Shown in pieces: positions 13,279 through 20,199 of a DNA stretch of 21,693 nucleotides. Source of the DNA: an uncultured Collinsella sp. (GTDB lineage: Bacteria > Actinomycetota > Coriobacteriia > Coriobacteriales > Coriobacteriaceae); the NCBI GenBank assembly GCA_902489855.1, contig CABUBS010000010.1, forward strand, positions 1 through 21,693, given 5' to 3'. A program made the translations under genes and the position numbers. Below the pieces are notes generated by a model. That model made no database searches. It was not told the origin of the DNA and was given only the letters and a program-made list of their open reading frames with translations. Each line of letters begins with the position of its first letter. Position 1 is the first letter of the stretch.

Positions 13279-14313
13279 ATGCAACTGGCAAACATCGTAC
13301 GCGAGCGCTGGAAAGGCGTCTTGTTCTGCCTGATCATCGCCATTCCCGCAACGTTGCTCGGCAAACAGGTTGAGGTGGTCGGCGGTCCGGTATTCGCCAT
13401 CCTCTTTGGCATGGTCCTGGCGCTCGTCTTTCCCAAGAATCGTCGCGAACAGCTCGCCGCCGGCGTCACCTATACGTCCAAAAAAGTCTTGCAGTACGCG
13501 GTTATCCTGCTTGGCTTTGGCATGAACCTCTCCCAGATTCTGTCCAAGGGCGCCCAGTCGCTGCCGATTATCGTGGCGACAATCTCGACCTCGCTTGTCA
13601 TCGCCTTTGTGCTCTGCCGCGTTATGAACGTGCCGGGCAAGATCGCGACGCTTGTGGGTGTGGGTTCGTCGATTTGCGGCGGTTCTGCCATCGCTGCGAC
13701 CGCACCCGTCATCGATGCCGACGATCGCGAGATTGCCCAGGCTATTTCGGTCATCTTCCTGTTTAACGTTATCGCGGCGCTCGTGTTTCCGACGCTCGGC
13801 GGCATGCTCGGGCTGACCAACGAGGGCTTTGGCCTGTTTGCCGGTACCGCCATCAACGACACCTCGTCCGTAACGGCTGCGGCGAGCGCCTGGGACAGCA
13901 TGCACCCCGGCGCCAATGTGCTCGAGAGCGCCACAGTGGTCAAGCTCACCAGGACGCTGGCCATTATTCCCATCACGTTGGTTCTCGCATGCTGGCAGAT
14001 GCATCTGGCGCGCAAGGCCGGCGGTGACGCCAAAAGCACGTTCTCGCTTAAACGCGCGTTTCCCATGTTCGTGCTGTTCTTTGTGCTGGCGAGCGTGATC
14101 ACCACGGTGCTTCAGCTTCCCGCGTCCTTTACGGCGCCCATCAAGGAGCTGTCGAAATTCTTTATTGTGATGGCCATGGCGGCTATTGGCTTTAATACCG
14201 ATATCGTCGAGCTGGTCAAAAAGGGCGGCAAGCCCATCGCATTGGGCTTTTGCTGCTGGATTGGCATTGCGTGCATGAGTTTGGGAATGCAACACGTACT
14301 GAGAATCTGGTAG
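13279..14313 (+). CDS. YeiH/UPF0324-family membrane transporter (putative sulfate exporter family)
   Basis: The 344-residue integral membrane protein has about ten hydrophobic segments across its length. The family motifs GVGSSICGGSAIAA (~129-142) and AINDTSSVTAAA (~193-204) are present. This family is annotated as putative sulfate exporters, but for most members the substrate is not proven. The start follows AGAAAGAAGG eight bases upstream. The divergent GntR/FCD gene suggests induction by a small acid, possibly related to the exported compound (inference). Confidence 0.9.
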   Translation: MQLANIVRERWKGVLFCLIIAIPATLLGKQVEVVGGPVFAILFGMVLALVFPKNRREQLAAGVTYTSKKVLQYAVILLGFGMNLSQILSKGAQSLPIIVATISTSLVIAFVLCRVMNVPGKIATLVGVGSSICGGSAIAATAPVIDADDREIAQAISVIFLFNVIAALVFPTLGGMLGLTNEGFGLFAGTAINDTSSVTAAASAWDSMHPGANVLESATVVKLTRTLAIIPITLVLACWQMHLARKAGGDAKSTFSLKRAFPMFVLFFVLASVITTVLQLPASFTAPIKELSKFFIVMAMAAIGFNTDIVELVKKGGKPIALGFCCWIGIACMSLGMQHVLRIW

Positions 14314-14365
14314 AGAAGTAGCTTGTTTGCGTGCTGGTTGCTGGTGAGCGCATTCTCACGGTGGA

Positions 14366-14454
14366 GCGATAGGAGCTCTTGCGGGTATGGCTTGTCCGCA
14401 GGTTTATAAGTCCCGAAGAGCTCTTATCGCCCCGCCAGGATGGCGATGCGGGGC
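14366..14454. other. Structured intergenic region after the yeiH-like gene
   Basis: GCGATAGGAGCTCTT (14366-14380) pairs with AAGAGCTCTTATCGC (14416-14430), 15 pairs with one G-T, and encloses a smaller GCGG/CCGC hairpin. A second stem, GCCCCGC (14429-14435) with GCGGGGC (14448-14454), shares two bases with it, so the two compete slightly. No T-run follows. It may terminate the transporter message or structure the leader of the next gene. Confidence 0.55.
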
Positions 14455-14579
14455 AACACCTATACTCGCAGGACGGCGCTTTCTGCCCTATAGTGTTTGG
14501 TGAGCAATATCGTTCAATTTTGAAACACTCGGTCGTGCGACCGTCGGCGGCTGCATGTCGCCGCGGACAGGGGCAAATC

Positions 14580-15797
14580 ATGGATAGCGATGCCAAGCTG
14601 AACATCTTGACCGAGGCCCTGGCTGCTGCCGGGGCCTCGGCATTGGCAATCGATGCGCGTGGGGACGTCGCGATCTCGACCATGAATGACGCGGCGCTTG
14701 AGCGGGATGTGGCGGCTTTTGTAGCTGAGCGCCTCGACCGTATAGGAGACGGCGCGCGTCTGGTTATGGGGCGTGCGGGTGCGCGCCTGAGCCTGACCGT
14801 TCGCCCCACCGACAAAGAGGGCGGGGGGCTTTGGGTCGTCGTGGTCCGCGAGGTGCGCGGTGCCGCGGCGCATGCGGGCATCGAGTGGCTCAACGCCGAC
14901 GAAGTTGAGGCCCGCTACGAATCGAGCGCGTACGGCATCGTTGAGGGGGCGGCCTCGGTGGCTGCGCCGGTTGCAGAGAGTTACGCGCGCGGTGTGCCTC
15001 TTATGCTCGAGGGCGAGCTGGGAGCGGGTCAGGTCGAGATCGCCAAGCGCCTCTATCTGGACGGTCCTTTTGCCGATCAGCCCTTTGTTTCCGTTGCGCT
15101 CGATGAGCTCACCGAGCGCGGTTGGCGCCATGTACTCAAAAGCGTCGAATCGCCGTTGTTCCAAATGGGGCTGACCCTTTGCATTGAGGGCTGGAACGCG
15201 GTTGGCCCCCAGCGCCTCCGCGAGCTGGTCTCCACGATGACCGACACCGCGTTGGCGACGCGCTGCCATGTGGTGCTGACGGCGAATGACATGCCGGGCG
15301 GCGGCGAAAGTGATCAAGCCGCCTTTGTGACCGAGCGCTTCGCCTGTGCGGTGAGCGTCGCGCCGGCAATCGCCGAGCAGGGAGCCGCGTCGACGAAGGT
15401 CGCGCGCTATTTGGAATATCTCGCTGATGCATTTGGGACGGCAGCGCCCACGCTGTCTGCCGCGGCGACGAAGACGCTCGATGCTTACCGCTGGCCGCGC
15501 AACTATCTGCAGCTCCGCGAGGTCTCGGAACGACTGTATATATTGGTGGGGACGGGCACGGTGGACCGCGCTGTGGCGGAGGAAGTGCTCGCCCAAGAGG
15601 ACGTGATTAAGACCGCAACCTTTGGCGCCCCGACGCTTGAAAGTGACCTGTATATCCTGCGACCGCTGGCCGATACCGAGCGAGATATCGCGCATCTGGT
15701 TGTAGACCATCTCCACGGCAACCGAACCCGTGCGGCGGAGGTGCTGGGCATAAGCCGTACAACGCTGTGGCGCTTGCTGAAGGACGATGACCGTTGA
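14580..15797 (+). CDS. Fis-type helix-turn-helix regulator with degenerate AAA+ (NtrC-like) domain
   Basis: The 405-residue protein has a unique N-terminal ~115 residues, a central region laid out like an NtrC-family AAA+ domain (~120-345), and a C-terminal Fis-type helix-turn-helix (NRTRAAEVLGISRTTLWRLL, ~381-400). The Walker A position reads GELGAGQ (145-151), with Gln for the essential Lys. The Walker B position reads LTLCIEGWN instead of LFLDEI, and no GAFTGA sigma-54 contact loop is found. YRWPRNYLQLREV matches the YxWPGNVRELRNV segment. Actinobacteria generally lack sigma-54, so it probably controls ordinary promoters as a DNA-binding scaffold. ATG at 14580 follows ACAGGGGC; the open frame extends upstream without domain support. 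The regulated genes are unknown. Confidence 0.78.
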   Translation: MDSDAKLNILTEALAAAGASALAIDARGDVAISTMNDAALERDVAAFVAERLDRIGDGARLVMGRAGARLSLTVRPTDKEGGGLWVVVVREVRGAAAHAGIEWLNADEVEARYESSAYGIVEGAASVAAPVAESYARGVPLMLEGELGAGQVEIAKRLYLDGPFADQPFVSVALDELTERGWRHVLKSVESPLFQMGLTLCIEGWNAVGPQRLRELVSTMTDTALATRCHVVLTANDMPGGGESDQAAFVTERFACAVSVAPAIAEQGAASTKVARYLEYLADAFGTAAPTLSAAATKTLDAYRWPRNYLQLREVSERLYILVGTGTVDRAVAEEVLAQEDVIKTATFGAPTLESDLYILRPLADTERDIAHLVVDHLHGNRTRAAEVLGISRTTLWRLLKDDDR

Positions 15798-15881
15798 GCG
15801 AGGCGCCCGTGACCGCACGCGACGCGTGTGCTACAGTCCAAAGCGTTATTGTTTCGATTTGGTTACGGCGTGCGAGGGCAT

Positions 15882-16457
15882 ATGGCTGAGACTTCAAAAC
15901 CGAGCCGCAGAAGGCGGAGTGCCGCGCCGGTCAACCGACGCACAACATCGGTGACGTGGGGCAAACACGCCTCGGGGTTTGATGGCTCGTTCAAGCGCAC
16001 TAAATACGGCTATCCTTCGGCAAGCGCCCGCTTGGCAATGCAGGCAGAGTCCTCGCTGTGGGGCCGCAAACGCGTGGTGGGCTCAAAGCTCAAGCACGAC
16101 GGAACGCTCGGCTACATCAGCCGCGGGGCGGCTCGCCGCAGCGGGCTCAATCCCGCCGGCTGGCATCGCTACGTGCCGATCGTGGCCGCCGTTGCAGTGA
16201 TCGTCATCGCGCTCGCTGCGCTCGGATATGCCGGCGGTGGCGCCAACTTGGACGCAATGTTTAAATCGCCCGAGCTCGCGCATGTAGGTACAGAAGTTGT
16301 CGAGGGCGCTCAGGCCCAGACGAGCGTCGCGCCCCAGCGCGGTATCGTTGCGGCGGCCTCCACCATCGCCGATGTGCAAAAGGACGAGGACGAACAGGGC
16401 GATGGCGCCGAAACGGCCCAGACGAACGAAACGACGACAACTCCATCGGCGGGATAA
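15882..16457 (+). CDS. Single-pass membrane protein of unknown function
   Basis: I do not recognise this 191-residue protein. The first ~97 residues are strongly basic (SRRRRS, NRR, KRTKYGY, GRKRVVGSKLK). A single hydrophobic helix spans ~98-117 (PIVAAVAVIVIALAALGYAG), and the C-terminal ~75 residues are low-complexity, acidic and Thr/Gln-rich (KDEDEQGDGAE). By the positive-inside rule the basic part should be cytoplasmic and the acidic tail outside. The ATG at 15882 has GCGAGGG upstream. It follows the Fis-type regulator gene by 84 bases on the same strand and may be co-transcribed. Confidence 0.7.
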   Translation: MAETSKPSRRRRSAAPVNRRTTSVTWGKHASGFDGSFKRTKYGYPSASARLAMQAESSLWGRKRVVGSKLKHDGTLGYISRGAARRSGLNPAGWHRYVPIVAAVAVIVIALAALGYAGGGANLDAMFKSPELAHVGTEVVEGAQAQTSVAPQRGIVAAASTIADVQKDEDEQGDGAETAQTNETTTTPSAG

Positions 16458-16467
16458 GTTGCGAGTG

Positions 16468-16504
16468 GGGCAGCTAATTTGGGACGGGGCTTTTTTAGCT
16501 GCCC
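16468..16504. other. Long-loop hairpin after the membrane protein gene
   Basis: GGGCAGCTAA (16468-16477) pairs with TTAGCTGCCC (16495-16504) across a 17-base loop that contains the run of T. This is not a standard terminator layout. Confidence 0.45.
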
Positions 16505-16577
16505 AAGACAGTGGCTCATTCGATGTCAGCCGCCAAAAGCGAGCGAGCCGCATTTGCGCCAAGGTGACGTGAAATGA

Positions 16578-16606
16578 GAGGGCGCTGACCTTCTGGTCGC
16601 GCCCTC
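16578..16606. terminator. Hairpin between converging genes
   Basis: GAGGGCGC (16578-16585) and GCGCCCTC (16599-16606) pair, and GACC/GGTC extends the stem after one bulged T, around a TTCT loop. It lies between the plus-strand membrane-protein gene and the minus-strand nitroreductase gene and may end both transcripts, although T-runs are weak. Confidence 0.6.
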
Positions 16607-16685
16607 GAAATTGAACGTCAGATTGGCGTGAATGCGGCCCGCGCAGCGTCAACGAGCCCGCCGTTCGGTAGAATGGCGGAACTAA

Positions 16686-17207
16686 TTACCTTACGTAGAC
16701 CACGTTGTCGCGGCGGGGTTTGGGCTCGGGCAGCGTGTCCTCGGCATAGCCCAGAATGCAGTGACCGACACCGCGCAGGCTGCCGTCGGCGGGTAGACCC
16801 CAACTGGCCAGTAGCTCCAGGCCCTCGGGCGAGTCAAAGACCTCATGCGCGCGATGAATCCAGCACGAATCAACGCCCAGCGCATAGGCAGCGTTGAGCA
16901 GGTTGCCCATGGCGAGCGAGCCGTCTTCCAGATGTGTGGGCACGCTGCGGTCAACCAGCACCACCACAACGGTCTTGGCGCCATAGAAGGGGTCGCTGTT
17001 GCTGCCCATGACTTGCGCGTTGAGCTGCGAGAGACGCTCGACGGTCGCGGGGTCGGTGACGGCGACAAACGTCACCGGCTGGCGGCCCATGCCGCTCGGT
17101 GCATATTGGCCGGCTTCGATAATACGTGCAAGCTTTTCGGCCTCGACGGGACGATCGCTGTAGTTGCGGCAGCTGCGGCGGTGAATGAGTGCTTCGATAG
17201 TCTCCAT
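16686..17207 (-). CDS. Nitroreductase-family FMN oxidoreductase
   Basis: The 173-residue protein begins METIEALIHRRSCRNYSDRPV, the standard opening of the nitroreductase family with the RRSxRxY FMN-phosphate contact. APSGMGRQP (~36-44) is a second FMN-binding segment, and GNLLNAAYALGVDSCW (~102-117) is the family's conserved helix. Such enzymes use NAD(P)H to reduce nitro compounds, quinones or other small acceptors; the natural substrate is unknown. The start at 17207 follows GCAAGGAG on the minus strand; an in-frame ATG 96 bases upstream adds no family sequence. Confidence 0.9.
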   Translation of the reverse strand: METIEALIHRRSCRNYSDRPVEAEKLARIIEAGQYAPSGMGRQPVTFVAVTDPATVERLSQLNAQVMGSNSDPFYGAKTVVVVLVDRSVPTHLEDGSLAMGNLLNAAYALGVDSCWIHRAHEVFDSPEGLELLASWGLPADGSLRGVGHCILGYAEDTLPEPKPRRDNVVYVR

Positions 17208-17318
17208 GGTGTCTCCTTGCGGTGGCGTTGCAGATGCCCCGTTCATACCCGTCGGGCTCAAACGATAGACGGTCAATTGCCCGGCCAAAAGGATAGATTC
17301 CAATTGGGAAAGTAGGTT

Positions 17319-17347
17319 TGCATAAAAGTACCTTCAGAATGTGACAA
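17319..17347 (-). promoter_or_regulatory. Candidate promoter of the nitroreductase gene
   Basis: On the minus strand TTGTCA (17347-17342) and TATGCA (17324-17319) are 17 bases apart. The -35 match is good, the -10 match is weak. Confidence 0.3.
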
Positions 17348-17353
17348 ACAAAT

Positions 17354-17376
17354 GGGATGGTTAAACGTTTTATCCC
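17354..17376. promoter_or_regulatory. CG-centred palindrome between nitroreductase and the small gene
   Basis: AAACGTTT (17363-17370) is flanked by GGGAT (17354-17358) and ATCCC (17372-17376). The centre resembles a LacI-family operator. A run of six T follows 16 bases later, so it could also be a weak terminator for plus-strand transcription. Confidence 0.35.
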
Positions 17377-17501
17377 GTCTACCCTGCGGTTTTTTACCAC
17401 TTGCCTAAATGACGAACGCATAACCTCTGATAAAGGTTTTACTAAAGGAGTACCAACGTTTATCAATGCGCCGTGGTGGCGCCGGGCCAGGAGGTAACAT
17501 C

Positions 17502-17792
17502 ATGTTCCAGGCTGGAGATGTCGTCGAGACCGATTTCGAAGGATTTCTGAAGCTGCTGCGTTCCAAGACGCGCGCTTTCGTGTCGATCAACGATCACGAG
17601 TACTACATCACGCACACCGATGGCTATTGGCGTGTTCAGGATTGCGAGGCCCTCAACGACAAGGGCCACTTTACTGACTGTTCTGAGTTGGTCAACACGG
17701 TCTGCGAGGTCGTCGAGCTGCCGTGGATTGCCGGCAAGAGCCTGCATGACAGCTTCTCGGGCGCTACGGTCTATGAGGCCGTCGCCGCTTAA
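17502..17792 (+). CDS. Small hypothetical protein, 96 residues
   Basis: I do not recognise this soluble, acidic protein (MFQAGDVVETDFEGFLKLLR...). It has no signal peptide, membrane helix or clear motif; two aromatic-rich stretches (HEYYITHTDGYWRV) suggest a compact beta-rich fold, which is only a guess. It is a convincing gene because AGGAGG sits eight bases before the ATG and a strong terminator follows the stop by 28 bases. An upstream in-frame ATG at 17466 has no ribosome site at proper spacing. It appears to be a single-gene transcript. Confidence 0.82.
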   Translation: MFQAGDVVETDFEGFLKLLRSKTRAFVSINDHEYYITHTDGYWRVQDCEALNDKGHFTDCSELVNTVCEVVELPWIAGKSLHDSFSGATVYEAVAA

Positions 17793-17819
17793 CAGGCAAT
17801 AAAACCCGATTTTCACGTG

Positions 17820-17855
17820 ACCGCTGGCGCCGCCCCCGCGCCGGCGGTCTTTTTC
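17820..17855 (+). terminator. Rho-independent terminator of the small gene
   Basis: ACCGCTGGCGC (17820-17830) pairs with GCGCCGGCGGT (17838-17848), with one T-G pair, and is followed by CTTTTTC. Confidence 0.9.
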
Positions 17856-17897
17856 TGCCGATAGGCCATAAAAATGCACGCATTTGCGGAGAGCCTG

Positions 17898-17926
17898 TTG
17901 ACGATAGTCAAAACTCGGACTAATCT
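17898..17926 (+). promoter_or_regulatory. Promoter of the MarR-ABC operon
   Basis: TTGACG (17898-17903) and TAATCT (17921-17926) are 17 bases apart, a close match to a housekeeping promoter. The MarR start is 48 bases downstream of the -10 box. Confidence 0.7.
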
Positions 17927-17959
17927 AGAGACACATAATTGGTCAAAAATCGGACAATT
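17907..17959. promoter_or_regulatory. Direct-repeat candidate MarR operators
   Basis: GTCAAAACTCGGACTAAT (17907-17924) and GTCAAAAATCGGACAATT (17942-17959) are near-identical 18-base repeats 35 bases apart. The first lies between and over the -35/-10 boxes, the second just after the expected transcription start, which suits repression by the MarR protein encoded next. Confidence 0.6.
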
Positions 17960-17973
17960 GAATGGTGGGATAG

Positions 17974-18474
17974 ATGAATAGTGCGGTTACGCTGGTCGAC
18001 TTCGATCGGTTGCTCAATGGACTCGACCATATCTATTCGGAGTTCTCGCGCGCCTGCGGCCTTTCGGACTGCGCCTATTGGATGCTCGTCGACACTAGCA
18101 CGGCGGGCGGCAGTATTGCCGTAAGCCGTCTGACAAGCGAATGGTTCTACAGCAAGCAGACCATCAACTCGGCAATTAAAACCTTGACGGCGCGGGGCTT
18201 CGCAACGTTGGGGTTTGCCGAAGGCAGTCGTAAGAACAAGGTTGTGAGCCTGACCGAAGAGGGCAGGCGATTTGCCGAGCGTTATGCGCTGCCGGCACTC
18301 AAGGCCGAGCAGCGAGCCTTTGGCGCGCTTGAGCCATGTGAGCAGCGCGAGATTATGCGCTTGATCGGCAAATTCTCTCAGGTGCTCGGCGATGAGTGCG
18401 ATGCCTTTAAGCAGCATATCGCTGCCGAGAGCCAAGCCGAGAATCAAGGTGAGGGGGAGTCGTGCGACTGTTAA
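17974..18474 (+). CDS. MarR-family transcriptional regulator
   Basis: The 166-residue protein has a MarR winged-helix layout: N-terminal dimer helix (DFDRLLNGLDHIYSEF), recognition helix region YSKQTINSAIKTLTARGF (~66-83), and the wing SRKNKVVSLTEEGRRFAE (~91-108). MarR proteins usually repress and release DNA on binding small aromatic or toxic compounds. Its stop codon overlaps the first ABC transporter gene, so it is in one operon with the exporter and is likely its local repressor. The start at 17974 has GGTGGGA upstream. Confidence 0.92.
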   Translation: MNSAVTLVDFDRLLNGLDHIYSEFSRACGLSDCAYWMLVDTSTAGGSIAVSRLTSEWFYSKQTINSAIKTLTARGFATLGFAEGSRKNKVVSLTEEGRRFAERYALPALKAEQRAFGALEPCEQREIMRLIGKFSQVLGDECDAFKQHIAAESQAENQGEGESCDC

Positions 18475-20198
18475 TGAGGTTTTTGAAGCCCTATCGAGGG
18501 CTTGTCGCAGTGACGCTGCTGGTGCTGCTGGTGGATAACGTCGGTACGCTGCTGGTTCCCACGATGCTGGCGAACATGGTCAACACCGGTATTACCACGG
18601 GCGATATCGACTACATTTTACGCAACGGCCTATACATGTTTATCGCGACCAGCATGGCTAGCGGCGGCACGGTGCTGGGCTGCTATCTTTCGGCGCGCCT
18701 GGCCGCCAACGTGGCTTGCGATATCCGCAATGCCGTGTACGACAAATCGCTCGAGCTCGCGGCCAGCGATTTTGAGCGCTTTGGCACCGGATCGATGATC
18801 ACGCGCTCGCTCAACGACATCAACGTGATTCAGCAGGCGATTCTGCAGACGATTCAGCTGGTGCTGCCCGTGCCGTTTTTGGCTGTGGCGGGCATCATCT
18901 TCGCCTGGTTTATCGATCCCGCCATGGGCACGCTTCTGGGCGTAGTCGTTGCGATTGTGCTGGTGGCGGCGGTCTTTACGGTTGCCAACGCGGCGCCGAT
19001 TTTTATGCGCCTACAGGGCTTTATCGACCGCATGAACGTGGTGCTGCGCGAGAATATTGTGGGCGTGCGCGTCATCCGTGCGTTTAACAAGGAGCGCCAC
19101 GAGGAACGGCGTCTGGACGAGGTGTTTAGCGAATACGCCGCCAACGCCATCAAAGTCAACCACCTGTTTGTGGGCCTCGACAGCTCAAGCTTCTTTTTGA
19201 TGAACATCGCCGAGGTGGCGGTGCTGTGGGTGGGCGGCAACCGCGTAGGCGCCCACGCCATGCAGATTGCGAGTATCTCGGCGGTGCTGGAGTATGCAAT
19301 TCTGATCCTGTTCTTTGTGATGATGGCCCAGATGGTGGTGCTGACGCTTCCGCGTGCTGCCGCGTGCCTGAACCGTGCGCAGCAGGTGTTGGAGATTGAG
19401 CCGAGCATCGTCGATGGCGAGCGCACGCTGGATGACGGGGCGCGCGAGCCCCAAGACGAAGCCGATGCGGTGGCTGTGTTCGACCACATGTCGTTTCGCT
19501 TTGACGATGCCGACGAGGACACCCTGTGCGACCTGAGCTTTGCCTGCCGTCGCGGTCAGACGACTGCAATCGTTGGCTCGACAGGCTCGGGCAAATCGAC
19601 GGTGGCAAAGCTTCTGCTGCGCTTCCATGATGCCACCAAGGGCTCCATTCGCCTGAATGGTGTGGACCTGCGCGAGCTTACGCAAGACGAAATCCGCGGG
19701 CGCATTGCCTATGTGCCGCAGAAGGCGTGGCTGTTCTCGGGCACGGTGGCGAGCAACCTTCGCTTTGGTAACGAAGGCGCGACCGAGGGCGACATGCTTC
19801 ACGCGCTTGAGGTTGCCCAGAGCACCTTTGTGCTCGACCAACCGCAGGGGCTCGATACCCCGGTTGCCCAGGGCGGTACGAACTTTTCGGGCGGCCAGCG
19901 CCAGCGTTTGGCAATCGCCCGTGCGCTCATGAAGCATGCCGATCTATATATCTTCGATGACAGTTTTTCGGCCCTGGACTTTAAGACTGATGCCGCCCTG
20001 CGTCATGCGTTGCAAGACGAGACGCGTGACGCTGCGGTGCTCATCATCGCGCAGCGCATCTCGACGATCTTGCACGCCGACCAGATCGTCGTGCTCAAGG
20101 ATGGCGAGGTTGTGGGTCTGGGCACGCATGGCGAGCTTATGGAAACCTGCGAGGTGTACCGTGCCATCGCGGAATCGCAGATGAAGGGAGGTGAGTAG
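18462..20198 (+). CDS. ABC exporter half-transporter with degenerate nucleotide site
   Basis: The 578-residue protein has six membrane helices (residues 1-~310) and a nucleotide-binding domain with Walker A GSTGSGKST (372-380), signature FSGGQ (475-479) and Walker B LYIFDDS (495-501). At the catalytic glutamate position it has D500, and at the switch histidine it has Q531 (IIAQRIST). This Asp/Gln pattern is that of the degenerate-site subunit of heterodimeric exporters such as TM287/288, so it should need the next gene's product as partner. The GTG at 18462 has GAGGGG five bases upstream and overlaps the MarR gene by 13 bases; an ATG at 18474 inside the MarR stop is the alternative start. Predicted role: drug or lipid export (inference). 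Confidence 0.93.
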   Translation: MRLLMRFLKPYRGLVAVTLLVLLVDNVGTLLVPTMLANMVNTGITTGDIDYILRNGLYMFIATSMASGGTVLGCYLSARLAANVACDIRNAVYDKSLELAASDFERFGTGSMITRSLNDINVIQQAILQTIQLVLPVPFLAVAGIIFAWFIDPAMGTLLGVVVAIVLVAAVFTVANAAPIFMRLQGFIDRMNVVLRENIVGVRVIRAFNKERHEERRLDEVFSEYAANAIKVNHLFVGLDSSSFFLMNIAEVAVLWVGGNRVGAHAMQIASISAVLEYAILILFFVMMAQMVVLTLPRAAACLNRAQQVLEIEPSIVDGERTLDDGAREPQDEADAVAVFDHMSFRFDDADEDTLCDLSFACRRGQTTAIVGSTGSGKSTVAKLLLRFHDATKGSIRLNGVDLRELTQDEIRGRIAYVPQKAWLFSGTVASNLRFGNEGATEGDMLHALEVAQSTFVLDQPQGLDTPVAQGGTNFSGGQRQRLAIARALMKHADLYIFDDSFSALDFKTDAALRHALQDETRDAAVLIIAQRISTILHADQIVVLKDGEVVGLGTHGELMETCEVYRAIAESQMKGGE

Positions 20199-20199
20199 C

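Noticed and set aside
14379..14579. Extending the Fis-type regulator 67 codons upstream
   Set aside because: This stretch is occupied by strong hairpins and shows no domain; a ribosome site precedes the ATG at 14580.
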